The notes: generated by a model from the sequence alone, not told the origin. Positions 53,334 to 62,436 are shown, counted from the first letter of the stretch. The stretch: 64,000 nt of DNA from Paenibacillus solanacearum (GCF_910593845.1 NZ_CAJVAS010000029.1:1-64000); one strand, 5' to 3'. A program made the numbers and translations.

Positions 53334-54161
53334 TCAACGCAGCCTGCGCTCCTTCTTGCGGAAGGAAGTGGGGGACATGCCGTAACGTTTCTTGAACACG
53401 CGGTGGAAGTACGTGTAGCTTCCGAAGCCGCATGTGTCGGCTATTTGCTCGATCGTCATCGATGTATGCTTCATCCGCTCCATCGCGCCGGACAACCGCA
53501 CCTCGAGCGCATACTGCATGATCGTCTTGCCGTAGCTTTCCTTGAAGAAATGCGAAGCGCGGGAGACGCTTAGCCGCGCATGTGCGGCCACGTCCTTGAT
53601 CATGAACGTTGTCTGCGCATGCTCCTCGATGAACTGCTTCATCTTCACGGCCGTATACAGCCGGTGGCTGGAGGACTGCGTATCCGCAATGGCCCGCTCC
53701 AGCGCAAGGCAGAGCGCCCGCAGCAAATATTCGGTCAGCTCCACGTTTTCTTCGTCCAGCCGCCGCGTTTCTTTAATGATTTGCCTCCATAGGGACAGCA
53801 CCGTTTCGTTCGGCTCAATTCGGATTTTGACCGGCTTTTGAGAGCGGTTCCACCACTCGTCGATCCATTCGCCTTTGCAAAATAAGTAAAAATCGCCGCT
53901 CGCGATTTTTGGACTTTTGCCGCCGATTTTCAGCTCGTAAGAACTGCCCGGCTTCAACAAAAGGAGGTCGCCTCGCTCGACTTCAAATTCCGCCCCATCC
54001 AGCCAAACGGTGCATGTTCCCTCGGTTTGCAAACGGAACAAATAGCTGGGCAGAGCCAAATTTTTATTTCCCCTGTCGCCGCGTTCAAGGTGGAAAGAAT
54101 ACCCGCAAAGCGAAATGCTTCTCTTTACAATATCACCATAAAAGTTAGCAGAATTGTTCAT
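53334..54161 (-). CDS. AraC-family transcriptional regulator
   Basis: 275 residues with an N-terminal cupin-like sensing domain (FRLQTEGTCTVWLDGAEFEVERGDLLLLKPG) and a C-terminal double helix-turn-helix ending FGSYTYFHRVFKKRYGMSPTSFRKKE. It is divergent from the binding-protein gene at 54252, 90 bases away, and is the likely regulator of that gene and perhaps of the fucosidase gene. Confidence 0.88.
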   Translation of the reverse strand: MNNSANFYGDIVKRSISLCGYSFHLERGDRGNKNLALPSYLFRLQTEGTCTVWLDGAEFEVERGDLLLLKPGSSYELKIGGKSPKIASGDFYLFCKGEWIDEWWNRSQKPVKIRIEPNETVLSLWRQIIKETRRLDEENVELTEYLLRALCLALERAIADTQSSSHRLYTAVKMKQFIEEHAQTTFMIKDVAAHARLSVSRASHFFKESYGKTIMQYALEVRLSGAMERMKHTSMTIEQIADTCGFGSYTYFHRVFKKRYGMSPTSFRKKERRLR

Positions 54162-54251
54162 GTTTTTATTATATTGCTTATTCCAAGGCTCGACAACATG
54201 ATTTAGTATGAAATTGTCGAATTCACTAGTGTGATTTTGGGGGGATAACGT

Positions 54252-55574
54252 ATGAAGAAATTGTTAAAAAAACAGGCATGGCTCGGATTGTCCGCGCTCG
54301 TATTGCTAGCCGGCTGTGGTGGCGGCGGAGCGGGGGATGCGAAGAATGCAGCGGCGCCGAAAGAAGATTTGTACAACAATGAGCCGGTGACGCTGACCTT
54401 TTATAACCATAACGCAGGCATCCTTGGACAAGCCGATTTGGATTCTCTCGTAGGGGCGCCGGTCAAGGCGAAGTTTCCGAACATTACGATCCAACTCGTA
54501 ACCGGTACCAATCTGGACAAGATGATCGCCGCGGGCGAGCTGCCGGACGTTATTTTGACGAGTAACTATTATTTGTTCGATTTGATGCAAAAGGATTTGG
54601 GCACCGACCTGAACGATTTGATCCGCCAATACAAGGTGGACATGAGCAAATTCGAGCCGGAAGCAGTCAACTTGCTGAAGAAATTCGGCAAGAAAGGCGA
54701 AATTTACGGGATTCCGTATGCGATGAACTACGGCGTCATGGCGTACAACAAAGATATCTTCGACAAGTTCGCCGTGCCGTATCCGAAGGATAACATGAGC
54801 TGGAACGAAGTGATCAACCTGGCGAAGAACGTAACGCGCATGGAACAAGGCACGCAATACGTCGGTGTCGACATGGGCGATCCGCAAGTGTTAAGCCGCG
54901 CATATTCGCTGCCGGTTGTGAACGACAAGCAGGACAAAGCAGTGCTGACGAACGATGCGTACAAAAAGGTGTTCGGCTTGTATGAGCAGCTGTACCGCAT
55001 CCCGGGCATCGTCGATCCGAAGAACAAGTACACTTATGGCATCGACTATTTCTTGAAAGATCAGAAGCTCGCAATGTATCCGTACTGGATCGCGAACCTG
55101 ACGACCCGTCTGCCGCAGCTGAAGGAAGCGGGCAAAGATTTCAACTGGGATGTCGTATCGTTCCCGTCGTTTGACGACAAGCCCGGCTATGGCCGGGAGA
55201 TCGACTTCCATCTGGCAATGGTCACGCCGACAAGCAAGAACAAGAAGGCCGCTTACGCTGCGATCCAGTCGATGGTCACCGAGGAAGCGGAGAAGACGAT
55301 GAACAAAGGCATCCGCCTGACGATTCTGAAAGACCAGGAATTGAAAAAGCAGCATGCGAGCGATACGAAACTGTATGAAGGCAAAAACTTGGCCGGCATC
55401 TTCAAAGCGAAGCCTGCGCCGCTGCCGGAGCCGACGCAATTCGATATCAAGATTTATCCGTTCCTGAAGGAAGCGGCCAAAGGCATGGCGGCCGAGAAGA
55501 AGGACGTCAATACGGTGCTTCGCGAGGCGGAGGAAAAGGCCGACAAATATATTAAAGAAGAAGGCACCAAGTAA
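54252..55574 (+). CDS. Orphan extracellular solute-binding lipoprotein, paralogue of the one at 44057
   Basis: 440 residues: lipobox LLAGC, then a type 1 binding-protein fold nearly collinear with the paralogue 10 kb upstream (LYNNEPVTLTFYNHNAGIL, DVILTSNYY, KYTYGIDYFLKDQKLAMYP). The start ATG follows GGGGGGAT. No permeases are adjacent. Placement after the GH95 gene and divergent from an AraC regulator suggests a fucosylated or related glycan fragment as ligand (inference). Confidence 0.87.
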   Translation: MKKLLKKQAWLGLSALVLLAGCGGGGAGDAKNAAAPKEDLYNNEPVTLTFYNHNAGILGQADLDSLVGAPVKAKFPNITIQLVTGTNLDKMIAAGELPDVILTSNYYLFDLMQKDLGTDLNDLIRQYKVDMSKFEPEAVNLLKKFGKKGEIYGIPYAMNYGVMAYNKDIFDKFAVPYPKDNMSWNEVINLAKNVTRMEQGTQYVGVDMGDPQVLSRAYSLPVVNDKQDKAVLTNDAYKKVFGLYEQLYRIPGIVDPKNKYTYGIDYFLKDQKLAMYPYWIANLTTRLPQLKEAGKDFNWDVVSFPSFDDKPGYGREIDFHLAMVTPTSKNKKAAYAAIQSMVTEEAEKTMNKGIRLTILKDQELKKQHASDTKLYEGKNLAGIFKAKPAPLPEPTQFDIKIYPFLKEAAKGMAAEKKDVNTVLREAEEKADKYIKEEGTK

Positions 55575-55621
55575 TAGCGGGATGATCGGCTTGCCGGCGT
55601 ATAGAAACCTTGAAGGAAACC

Positions 55622-55630
55622 TGCTATAAT
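55622..55630 (+). promoter_or_regulatory. Extended -10 promoter of the YqkE-like gene
   Basis: TGC-TATAAT (55622-55630), a perfect extended -10, lies 24 bases before the start codon. Confidence 0.6.
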
Positions 55631-55653
55631 GTGGGGAAATCGAGGTGATCGCT

Positions 55654-55914
55654 ATGGTGAAGAAGAAGAAACCGGCCGTGCCGCAGGCGACTGCGTCTCA
55701 GGATAAGCAGCCTACGCTGAAAGATTTGCTGAATCCCGAAATCGTATCCAAGCTGAAAGCGCAAGGAGACGCGTGGAAGGCGGAAGAAGAAGCGAAACGC
55801 GAGGAAGCGAAGAAGCGGGCGCAGGATGCGCAAAAGGCGGAAAAAAAGCGGCTTGAGAACGATTTTGAGTATTTGCTGAACAATAGCAGCGCCGATTGGC
55901 GCAAACATAAGTAA
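55654..55914 (+). CDS. YqkE-like small charged protein (DUF3886)
   Basis: 86 residues, cytoplasmic, dominated by Lys, Glu and Ala in a long helix (about 38-70), with the family's LKDLLNPEIVSKLKA start and the C-terminal FEYLLNNSSADWRKHK. B. subtilis YqkE has the same layout; its function is not known to me. ATG 55654 follows GAGGTG at six bases. It is monocistronic, with its own extended -10 promoter and terminator. Confidence 0.78.
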   Translation: MVKKKKPAVPQATASQDKQPTLKDLLNPEIVSKLKAQGDAWKAEEEAKREEAKKRAQDAQKAEKKRLENDFEYLLNNSSADWRKHK

Positions 55915-55927
55915 CGCAAGAGCGACA

Positions 55928-55970
55928 AAGAGTCCGTCTTCAGGGAAAGCCTGAGACGGACTCTTATTTT
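55928..55970 (+). terminator. Terminator of the YqkE-like gene
   Basis: AAGAGTCCGTCTTCAGG (55928-55944) pairs with CCTGAGACGGACTCTT (55950-55965), followed by ATTTT. Confidence 0.88.
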
Positions 55971-56043
55971 AGCATATAATCCAGATTTTATAGGTTTTCG
56001 GTGTTTGACATGCAGGCTTGAATCCAAGACAGGAGGGCTCGGT

Positions 56044-56859
56044 GTGAGTGAGCCATATGATGCGTTTGCCGCTTTTTTTCTGCAAGTGCCCATTGACATC
56101 TACGGCGTGTTTCAATCGACGCTTCCCCAGGGCTTGCATCAAGGGCATAAAGCGAAGCCAACGACCAAAAGCGGAATTCTGATCGCACTGGGGGGCGAAG
56201 CGGATTTTATCTATGAGGGCAGCAGCAGCTATGTCTTGCGGCCGGGCATGACGGTGATCGGCGGCTATAACCGTTCGATGGAAATTGCCGTGCACTCGGA
56301 GGAATTTGAATATTTTTTGGTGCACTTTTTGCCTGTGGCGCCGGAATCGGAGCAGGCGCATTTGAGCAGGGAAGTCCATATGTTTCATAACGATCTGGAC
56401 GCGGCGCTTTTGCAGGTGATGAAAGAACTGCGGCGGTACTCGACAGGGCTGGGCCATCTTGAACTGCTGGAGAAGAAAACGCTGTTCTACCAGTTGGTGA
56501 ACAAGACGCTGGCTTACGAGCGGTATCTACAAAATAGCGAGAGCCACACGATCATGGAACAGACGATTGCGTACATCCGTCAACATTACGCGGAGCCCAT
56601 CACGTTGGAAAGCTTGGCGGGGCAGCAGGGGATGAAGGCAAAATATTTTTCGCATCTGTTTCAGAAGTATACGGGACTTGGTCCCATTCACTACTTGATC
56701 CAGTACCGGATGAAGATAGCGTATGAGCTGCTGATGACGACGCCGTTTGCCGTGCGGGATATTGCCCGCAGTGTCGGGTATATGGACGCGTATTATTTTA
56801 GCCGGTTGTTCAAGAAGCATTACGGCATGTCGCCAACTGCGCTGAAAGAGAGTGAGTAG
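56044..56859 (+). CDS. AraC-family regulator next to siderophore uptake gene (YbbB/Btr-like context)
   Basis: 271 residues: an N-terminal cupin-type domain (YEGSSSYVLRPGMTVIGGYN) and a C-terminal AraC double helix-turn-helix (about 170-268; VGYMDAYYFSRLFKKHYGMSPTALKE). GTG 56044 is chosen because AGGAGGG lies six bases upstream. A Fur-controlled siderophore-binding protein gene follows after 127 bases in the same direction. In B. subtilis, the AraC-type Btr activates feuABC with ferric siderophore as ligand; the same wiring is inferred here. Confidence 0.85.
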   Translation: MSEPYDAFAAFFLQVPIDIYGVFQSTLPQGLHQGHKAKPTTKSGILIALGGEADFIYEGSSSYVLRPGMTVIGGYNRSMEIAVHSEEFEYFLVHFLPVAPESEQAHLSREVHMFHNDLDAALLQVMKELRRYSTGLGHLELLEKKTLFYQLVNKTLAYERYLQNSESHTIMEQTIAYIRQHYAEPITLESLAGQQGMKAKYFSHLFQKYTGLGPIHYLIQYRMKIAYELLMTTPFAVRDIARSVGYMDAYYFSRLFKKHYGMSPTALKESE

Positions 56860-56923
56860 AAGGAATAAATCCATGCGTCGATCGGGAAAATATCTATTTG
56901 CAGGATCGGGACAGGGTGATACG

Positions 56924-56958
56924 ATATGATCGATAATGATAATCATTATCGATCATAT
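56924..56958. promoter_or_regulatory. Fur box within a 35-bp perfect palindrome
   Basis: Positions 56924-56940 and 56942-56958 are exact inverted copies around a central A. The inner 19 bases (56932-56950, GATAATGATAATCATTATC) are identical to the classical Fur box. The site lies 28 bases before the siderophore-binding protein start, so iron should repress that gene through Fur. Confidence 0.95.
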
Positions 56959-56985
56959 ACCGCGATTTACGAGAGGGAGATTCAG

Positions 56986-57975
56986 ATGAAGAGGCGTTAT
57001 ATGCCGCGGGTCACGGCGTGTGTCATGGCGCTGCTGTTTGTGGTGGTCAGCGCATGCTCCAACAACTCGACTTCCAGCAACGAGAGCAGCCCTTCCGCAA
57101 GCGCTCAGCCGACGAAAGCGAGCTTTCCGAGAACCATAGCCAGCGCCAAAGGGGATATCACCATCTCGAAAAAGCCAGAGAGAGTCGCCCTCGTTCACTG
57201 GGGTCTGACCCAAGACCTGCTCAGCTTCGACATTCCGTCGATCGGCGTGGCGTTGCCTTTTACTGAGAAACAGTCTGTATTAGACAATGCTGTGTACAAG
57301 CCGTATACGAGCAAGTTTAAAGGGATCAAGATTGTCGGCGAGAATACCGAAGTGAATTTGGAGATACTGCTGCAATATGCTCCGGACCTGATCATCGCCG
57401 GAACGGAAACGAATCAGAAAGTGGCTGATCAACTTGCAAAGATTGCGCCGACCGTTTTTCTCGATGAAAAAAAGATGGATGTTTGGAACGACTGGCAGGG
57501 TGTGATGACGAAATTCGGCGAAATGCTTGGGCAGGAAGACGCGGCGAAGCAAGCGATCGATACGTTTGCGGCTAAAATCGCGCAAGCGAAGGATCAGCTG
57601 AAGAATGTGCAGGGCAGCGTGGCTTATCTCCAAGTGAGGGAGAAACAGATGTGGCTGCAGGGCACGAAGTCCGCCGGCCATTACTATGAGCCGCTCGGTC
57701 TGAAGCCGCCGGAGCAAGCGAGCGGGGGAGGCGCAGCGCTTACGTTGGAAGGCTTAATTCAAATCAATCCGGATTATTTGTTCCTGGGGTACTTTAATTA
57801 TACGGACACCACATTGCCTGCGCTTGCCGACGAGTGGGAGAAAACGGACGTATGGAAGACACTCAAGGCCGTGAAAAACAATCAGGTGTATAAAATCGAC
57901 GGCTCGCTTGCTTATGGCTATGGGCCGATCAGCAGAGCGTACGGGGTCGATGCGATTGTGAAGGCGTTAAAATAG
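56986..57975 (+). CDS. Ferric siderophore-binding lipoprotein
   Basis: 329 residues: lipobox VVSAC, Ser/Asn-rich linker, then the two-lobed type III (FecB/FeuA) fold (VALVHWGLTQDLLSFDIPSIGVALPF, LLQYAPDLIIAG, AGHYYEPLGLKPP). It would bind ferric siderophore or ferric citrate at the membrane surface. ATG 56986 follows GAGAGGGAG; the earlier in-frame ATG lies inside the Fur box. No permease or ATPase genes follow, so it must use an importer encoded elsewhere. Confidence 0.88.
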   Translation: MKRRYMPRVTACVMALLFVVVSACSNNSTSSNESSPSASAQPTKASFPRTIASAKGDITISKKPERVALVHWGLTQDLLSFDIPSIGVALPFTEKQSVLDNAVYKPYTSKFKGIKIVGENTEVNLEILLQYAPDLIIAGTETNQKVADQLAKIAPTVFLDEKKMDVWNDWQGVMTKFGEMLGQEDAAKQAIDTFAAKIAQAKDQLKNVQGSVAYLQVREKQMWLQGTKSAGHYYEPLGLKPPEQASGGGAALTLEGLIQINPDYLFLGYFNYTDTTLPALADEWEKTDVWKTLKAVKNNQVYKIDGSLAYGYGPISRAYGVDAIVKALK

Positions 57976-57997
57976 ACGGCGGAGCCGTTAATCTTTG

Positions 57998-58360
57998 TCA
58001 TGATCGCTCCGCTCTGCGTCGCAGCCCGAGCAAGCCGAACAATCCGAGCAGCCCGATCCATCCCCAACCGCGGCCGGTTCCGGTTGCGGCAGCGGCGCGA
58101 AATACAACAGGTTCATCCCCGGTCGCTCCCCAGCGGCCTCCGGTAATCCCTGCCGGATCGGTCAGCGGAGCGGGGCCGCGCGAATGGGAATGAAGCGTTC
58201 TTTCGAATGAATGCGACATAATCGTCTTGGAAAAGCTGACTTGGTCCGCGTTGGTCGGGTTCGTCGCCGAAGGATCGACGGCTTGCTCGGCATAGGCGGA
58301 CGGAGCGGCTGAGACCGCCCCGAAGAGCAGCGCAAGCAATAGGAAGGCATAAGCTTTCAT
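57998..58360 (-). CDS. WGxxGxxG-type small exported protein
   Basis: 120 residues: a signal peptide (MKAYAFLLLALLFGAVSAAPSAYA), a hydrophilic middle and a C-terminal GWGWIGLLGLFGLLGLRRR tail. This tripartite end (Trp-Gly/Gly-rich hydrophobic helix, then Arg cluster) defines the WGxxGxxG family of Firmicutes and resembles sorting tags such as PEP-CTERM. Function unknown. No sorting protease gene is nearby. Confidence 0.75.
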   Translation of the reverse strand: MKAYAFLLLALLFGAVSAAPSAYAEQAVDPSATNPTNADQVSFSKTIMSHSFERTLHSHSRGPAPLTDPAGITGGRWGATGDEPVVFRAAAATGTGRGWGWIGLLGLFGLLGLRRRAERS

Positions 58361-58610
58361 GGACAGTTCCTCCAGGGACTATATTGTAACCTTGTCCCTT
58401 ATCATTTCACGGCGCTGGTTGCAATATGCTCTACACTATAAGTCAGCGCTCAAGTCATCGTCCTGCCCGATGCGGAACTTGCCGATTTCCGCGATGGATT
58501 CATTCAAAGTTTTACATTCGCTTAACGTTCGGCGTGTTTCCCCTTTACATTCAACCGTTACGATAAACGAGTAAACCAAAACGCGAGAGAAAAAGGGAGG
58601 ACATGCTGAA
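58361..58610. other. Upstream region of pstS
   Basis: No gene is supported. It carries the Pho box listed separately and the divergent start region of the WGxxGxxG-type gene. Confidence 0.5.
58511..58562 (+). promoter_or_regulatory. Pho box (PhoP-binding repeats) upstream of pstS
   Basis: TTTACA (58511), TTAACG (58522) and TTTACA (58544) lie on an exact 11-base period, with the third position (58533) degenerate and a GTTACG near 58557. Direct TT(A/T/C)ACA repeats every 11 bases are the PhoP-binding signature of Bacillus, and they sit before a phosphate-binding protein gene. Confidence 0.8.
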
Positions 58611-59516
58611 ATGTTAAAGCAGCTGTCAAAGAAAAGTTTTCGTATGGGTTTGATCATGATGCTTTCCGTTGGAATGATAACGGCTTGCGGCCAGACGCAA
58701 GCGCCGGCTTCCAGCGCAAGCGGGGACAATAAATCGGGCGGCTCGACGCCGGCGCCGGCCACAGCTGCGATCCAGGGTACCGTCACTGCGTCGGGCTCCA
58801 GCGCACTGCTGCCTCTGGTCAAAGCGGCAGCCGACGAGTTCATGAAGAAAAATCCGAAGGTGACGATCAACCCGACGGCCGGCGGCTCCGGCACAGGCTT
58901 GAAGAACGTCGCGGACGGCACATCGGATATCGGCAACTCCGATATCGAAGCGGGTCCCGAATACAAAGATAAAAACTTGGTGGATCACGTCGTCGCCATC
59001 GCGCCGTTTGCGCTAATCGTCAACAAAAACGTCAAGATCGACAACTTGACCAAAAAGCAGGCAGCCGATATTTTCCAGGGCAAAATTACGGATTGGAAAG
59101 AAGTCGGCGGCGAACCGGGTAAAATCGTCGTCATCCATCGTCCGGACAGCTCCGGTTCCCGCGCTCTCGTGAAACAGATCGTGCTGAACAACCAGGAGTT
59201 CACGAAAGACGGCGTGACGCAGGAATCGAGCGGCGCGGTAGCGACGAGCGTCGGCCAGACGGCCAACAGCATCGGCTATGTCGACACGCCTTACCTTAAC
59301 GATTCGATCAAGGCGCTGAAGTTCGAAGGCGTGGCGTTCAGCAAGGAGACGATCAAATCCGGAACGTATCCGCTGTACGGGGTAGAGCATATGTACACGA
59401 AAGGCGAGCCGAAGGGCGCGACCAAAGCGTTCCTCGACTACATCATGAGCCCGGAATTCCAGGATAAGAAAGTCGAAGAGCTGAAATTTTTACCGGCCAA
59501 TCTGTTGAAAAAATAA
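58611..59516 (+). CDS. pstS: Phosphate-binding lipoprotein PstS
   Basis: 301 residues: lipobox MITAC, a Ser/Gly/Ala linker, then the PstS fold starting TVTASGSSALLPLV, with TAGGSGTGLKNVADGTSDIGNSD and HRPDSSGSRALVKQ as the phosphate-contact segments. It would deliver phosphate to the PstCAB importer. ATG 58611 follows GGGAGG. A Pho box lies upstream and a terminator directly downstream. The gene is not followed by pstCAB but by a germination operon, so it is either a second pstS or split from its transporter. Confidence 0.92.
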   Translation: MLKQLSKKSFRMGLIMMLSVGMITACGQTQAPASSASGDNKSGGSTPAPATAAIQGTVTASGSSALLPLVKAAADEFMKKNPKVTINPTAGGSGTGLKNVADGTSDIGNSDIEAGPEYKDKNLVDHVVAIAPFALIVNKNVKIDNLTKKQAADIFQGKITDWKEVGGEPGKIVVIHRPDSSGSRALVKQIVLNNQEFTKDGVTQESSGAVATSVGQTANSIGYVDTPYLNDSIKALKFEGVAFSKETIKSGTYPLYGVEHMYTKGEPKGATKAFLDYIMSPEFQDKKVEELKFLPANLLKK

Positions 59517-59540
59517 GACTGCCGCAAGGCGGTGCCCAAG

Positions 59541-59572
59541 CGGGCTGTGACGATCCGTCACAGCCCGTTTTG
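59541..59572 (+). terminator. Terminator of pstS
   Basis: CGGGCTGTGACG (59541-59552) pairs perfectly with CGTCACAGCCCG (59556-59567) and is followed by TTTT. Confidence 0.9.
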
Positions 59573-59649
59573 CGTATCCGGACGACGTACGCTCATAAAA
59601 AATAGCAAGGGAGGAAACATATTATAAATCGGTGCGAAGGAGGTGTTCG

Positions 59650-61182
59650 ATGATGGAAGCTTCATCGCCCCAGCAGCCCTTGCTAGCGGAGCTGGCCGGC
59701 AGCCTGCAGACGATCAAAAGCGCCTTCGGAGGCAGCACCGACATCGTGATCAAGGAAATACCGATCGGCTCCGGCGGCGGTATGCAAGCAGGCATCATTT
59801 ATACGGACGGCTTGGCCGATACGGCCGGCATCCTGGAAGCGCTGATGCTCGAAGTGCGGGAGGCCGGATTTGACCCGGACCGGGCGGCGGGAAAGTCGCC
59901 GCTGGCCATACTCAAAGATTTCATAATTGCGGTCGGCGACGTTCGGGAGATCGCCGACTATGACACGCTATATACCGCGGTACTGTCCGGCGATACCGTC
60001 ATTTTGCTGAACGGCTTCGCACAGGGGCTTGCCGCCAGCAAACGGCAGTGGAAGGACCGCGGCGTAACCGAGCCTTCGGCGCAGACGGTCGTACGCGGGC
60101 CGAAGGAAGGCTTCTCGGAATCGCTGCGGACGAACACCGCCTTGGTTCGAAGGCGGATCAAGGATCCGCGTCTGTGGCTGGAGACGTTGCCTATAGGCCG
60201 GGTGACCAAGACCGATGTGGCCATTATGTATATCAAAGGGATCGTGAATGAAGACGTGCTTCGGGAAGTCCGGACGCGGCTGGGCCGGATCGATATCGAC
60301 GGCATTCTGGAGAGCGGCTATGTCGAGGAGCTGATTCAGGATTCGACGCTGACGCCGTTCCCGACGGTGTACAATACTGAGCGCCCCGATGCGGTAGCGG
60401 CCGATTTGCTGGAAGGCAAGGTTGCGATTCTCGTGGACGGCACCCCGTTCGCGCTGACGGTGCCGGCGCTGTTCATCCAGTTTTTCCAGGCGAGCGAGGA
60501 TTATTACCAGCGCTGGGACTTTGCGACGCTGCTGCGGATATTGCGGTTCATTTCTTTGTTTATCGCGCTGCTGGCGCCGTCGCTCTACATCGCCATTACG
60601 ACATTCCATCAGGAGCTGCTGCCTACGCCGCTGCTGATCGGCCTCGCCGCCCAGCGCGAAGGCATACCGTTCCCTGCGTTCATCGAAGCGGTCATGATGG
60701 AGCTGACGTTTGAAATTTTGCGGGAAGCCGGTGTGCGTATGCCGCGGGCGATCGGACAATCCGTATCGATCGTGGGAACGCTGGTCATCGGCCAGGCGGC
60801 GGTCGAAGCGGGCCTCGTGTCGCCTGCGATGGTCATCGTCGTCGCGATCACGGCGATCTCGAACTTCGTCATTCCCGCCTTCAATATGGGCATTTCCGTC
60901 CGCATCATTCGCTTCGCGCTGATGGGCCTTGCCGCGACCTTCGGACTATTCGGCGTCACCGTAGGGCTGGTGGCGCTTGTTCTGCACTTGTGCAGTTTGC
61001 GTTCTTTCGGCGTTCCGTATATGGCGCCGTTCGCTCCGTTTATTCTACAGGATCAGAAGGATTCGATCCTTCGCCTGCCGCAATGGGTGCTCTTCTCGCG
61101 GCCGCGGCTGATCAGTCAGAACAATATGATCCGGGAGCAGAATCGGGCGCCGGCCAACTCGACATCCAAGAAAGGCCGGTAA
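59650..61182 (+). CDS. Spore germination protein, GerA/GerKA family (A subunit)
   Basis: 510 residues: an N-terminal soluble domain (about 1-290) and a membrane domain of several helices (from about 290), with family segments VRGPKEGFSESLRTN, IKGIVNEDVLREVRTRL, QFFQASEDYYQRW and the Pro-rich GVPYMAPFAP near the end. A subunits form the nutrient-gated channel of the spore inner membrane. ATG 59650 or 59653 follows AAGGAGGTG. The operon order is A-C-D-B. Confidence 0.92.
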   Translation: MMEASSPQQPLLAELAGSLQTIKSAFGGSTDIVIKEIPIGSGGGMQAGIIYTDGLADTAGILEALMLEVREAGFDPDRAAGKSPLAILKDFIIAVGDVREIADYDTLYTAVLSGDTVILLNGFAQGLAASKRQWKDRGVTEPSAQTVVRGPKEGFSESLRTNTALVRRRIKDPRLWLETLPIGRVTKTDVAIMYIKGIVNEDVLREVRTRLGRIDIDGILESGYVEELIQDSTLTPFPTVYNTERPDAVAADLLEGKVAILVDGTPFALTVPALFIQFFQASEDYYQRWDFATLLRILRFISLFIALLAPSLYIAITTFHQELLPTPLLIGLAAQREGIPFPAFIEAVMMELTFEILREAGVRMPRAIGQSVSIVGTLVIGQAAVEAGLVSPAMVIVVAITAISNFVIPAFNMGISVRIIRFALMGLAATFGLFGVTVGLVALVLHLCSLRSFGVPYMAPFAPFILQDQKDSILRLPQWVLFSRPRLISQNNMIREQNRAPANSTSKKGR

Positions 61183-61220
61183 TATGCTCGTAAGACGACG
61201 CAAGGAAAGGAGCGGATCCG

Positions 61221-62429
61221 ATGAGACGATGGGCCGCAGCGCTGCTGGCGCTCACGATCCTGACGGCGACGACCGGCTGCTGGAACCGGCGGGAGCTGAA
61301 CGATCTGGCGATTACGGTCGCGATGGGCATCGACCGGATCGGTGACGAATTTCAGGTATCGGCTCAACTGGTGAATCCGAGCGAGATCGCTGCGCGAAAA
61401 GGCAGCACCAGCAAAGGGGCGCCGGTCGTCACGTACTCGAAGACGGGCGGCACCGTGTTCGAAGCGCTTCGCAAGATGACGACCGAGTCGCCGCGAAAGC
61501 TGTATTTATCCCACCTGCGGATGCTGATCATCAGCGAATCGCTGGCCAAGGAAGGCATCGCCAAGCTGCTCGACGTGTTGTCGAGGGCGCATGAGCTGCG
61601 CACCGATTTTTTCATCGTCGTCGCCCGCGGCTCGAGCGCCAAGGAAATGCTGGAAATCTATACCGTACCGCAGGAAATTATACCCGCGAACCACATGTTC
61701 AAGACGATCGACACATCCAGCGCCTTGTGGGCCGCATCGGGCAAAAAAACGATCGACGAGCTCATCTCCGACATGATCAGCAAAGGCAAGGAGCCGGTGC
61801 TGACGGGCCTTGGCATCGCCGGGGATCGGAATATGCGGGAGACGAGCACTGAGGAAAACGTGCGCCATATCGTCCCTTTGTCGAGGCTGCATATCGCCGG
61901 TCAGGCGGTATTTAAAAATGACAAGCTGATCGGCTGGCTGAACGAAGAGGAGAGCAAGGCGTACAATTACGTTCTCGGCAATGTCAAGGGAACGGCCGGG
62001 GAGCTGGCTTGTCCCGAGGGCGGCAAATTAACGGTCGAAGTTATACGCACCCGGGCCCAAGTCAAAGGCAAAATAAAGGACGGGAAACCCGCAGTGGACG
62101 TGGAGCTTCGAATCGAGAACGACGTGACGGACGTGGAATGCGATATCGACCTGGAAGACGTCGGCACGATCGCCGAGCTGGAGCGGACTGTCGAGAAGAG
62201 AGTGAAGCAGTTCATCGTTCATACGGTCCGCAAGGCGCAAAATCAATGGCATGCCGATATATTCGGTTTCGGCGAAGCGATTCACCGGGCGGCGCCGAAA
62301 CAATGGAAGACGCTGCAGCATGAATGGGATGCGGCGTTCTCCGAGCTGCCCGTTGCCGTCAAGATCGATGTCAAAATTCGCCGTCTGGGCACCGTGTCCG
62401 ATCCGTTTATGAAATCAATGAAGGAGTAG
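61221..62429 (+). CDS. Spore germination lipoprotein, Ger(x)C family (C subunit)
   Basis: 402 residues: lipobox TATTGC followed by the family's WNRRELNDLAI start, and the GerC domain (AMGIDRIGDEFQVSAQLVNP, SPRKLYLSHLRMLIISE, GLGIAGDR). It is the lipid-anchored subunit of the germinant receptor. It follows the A subunit by 38 bases with GGAAAGGAG before the ATG. Confidence 0.92.
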   Translation: MRRWAAALLALTILTATTGCWNRRELNDLAITVAMGIDRIGDEFQVSAQLVNPSEIAARKGSTSKGAPVVTYSKTGGTVFEALRKMTTESPRKLYLSHLRMLIISESLAKEGIAKLLDVLSRAHELRTDFFIVVARGSSAKEMLEIYTVPQEIIPANHMFKTIDTSSALWAASGKKTIDELISDMISKGKEPVLTGLGIAGDRNMRETSTEENVRHIVPLSRLHIAGQAVFKNDKLIGWLNEEESKAYNYVLGNVKGTAGELACPEGGKLTVEVIRTRAQVKGKIKDGKPAVDVELRIENDVTDVECDIDLEDVGTIAELERTVEKRVKQFIVHTVRKAQNQWHADIFGFGEAIHRAAPKQWKTLQHEWDAAFSELPVAVKIDVKIRRLGTVSDPFMKSMKE

Positions 62430-62436
62430 AGAATCC

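Noticed and set aside
59593-59624. Possible forespore (sigma-G type) promoter TCATA / CATATTA before the gerA-type gene
   Set aside because: The -10 is plausible, but the -35 is poor and the spacing about 19, so I did not list it as a feature despite its fit with germination-gene timing.
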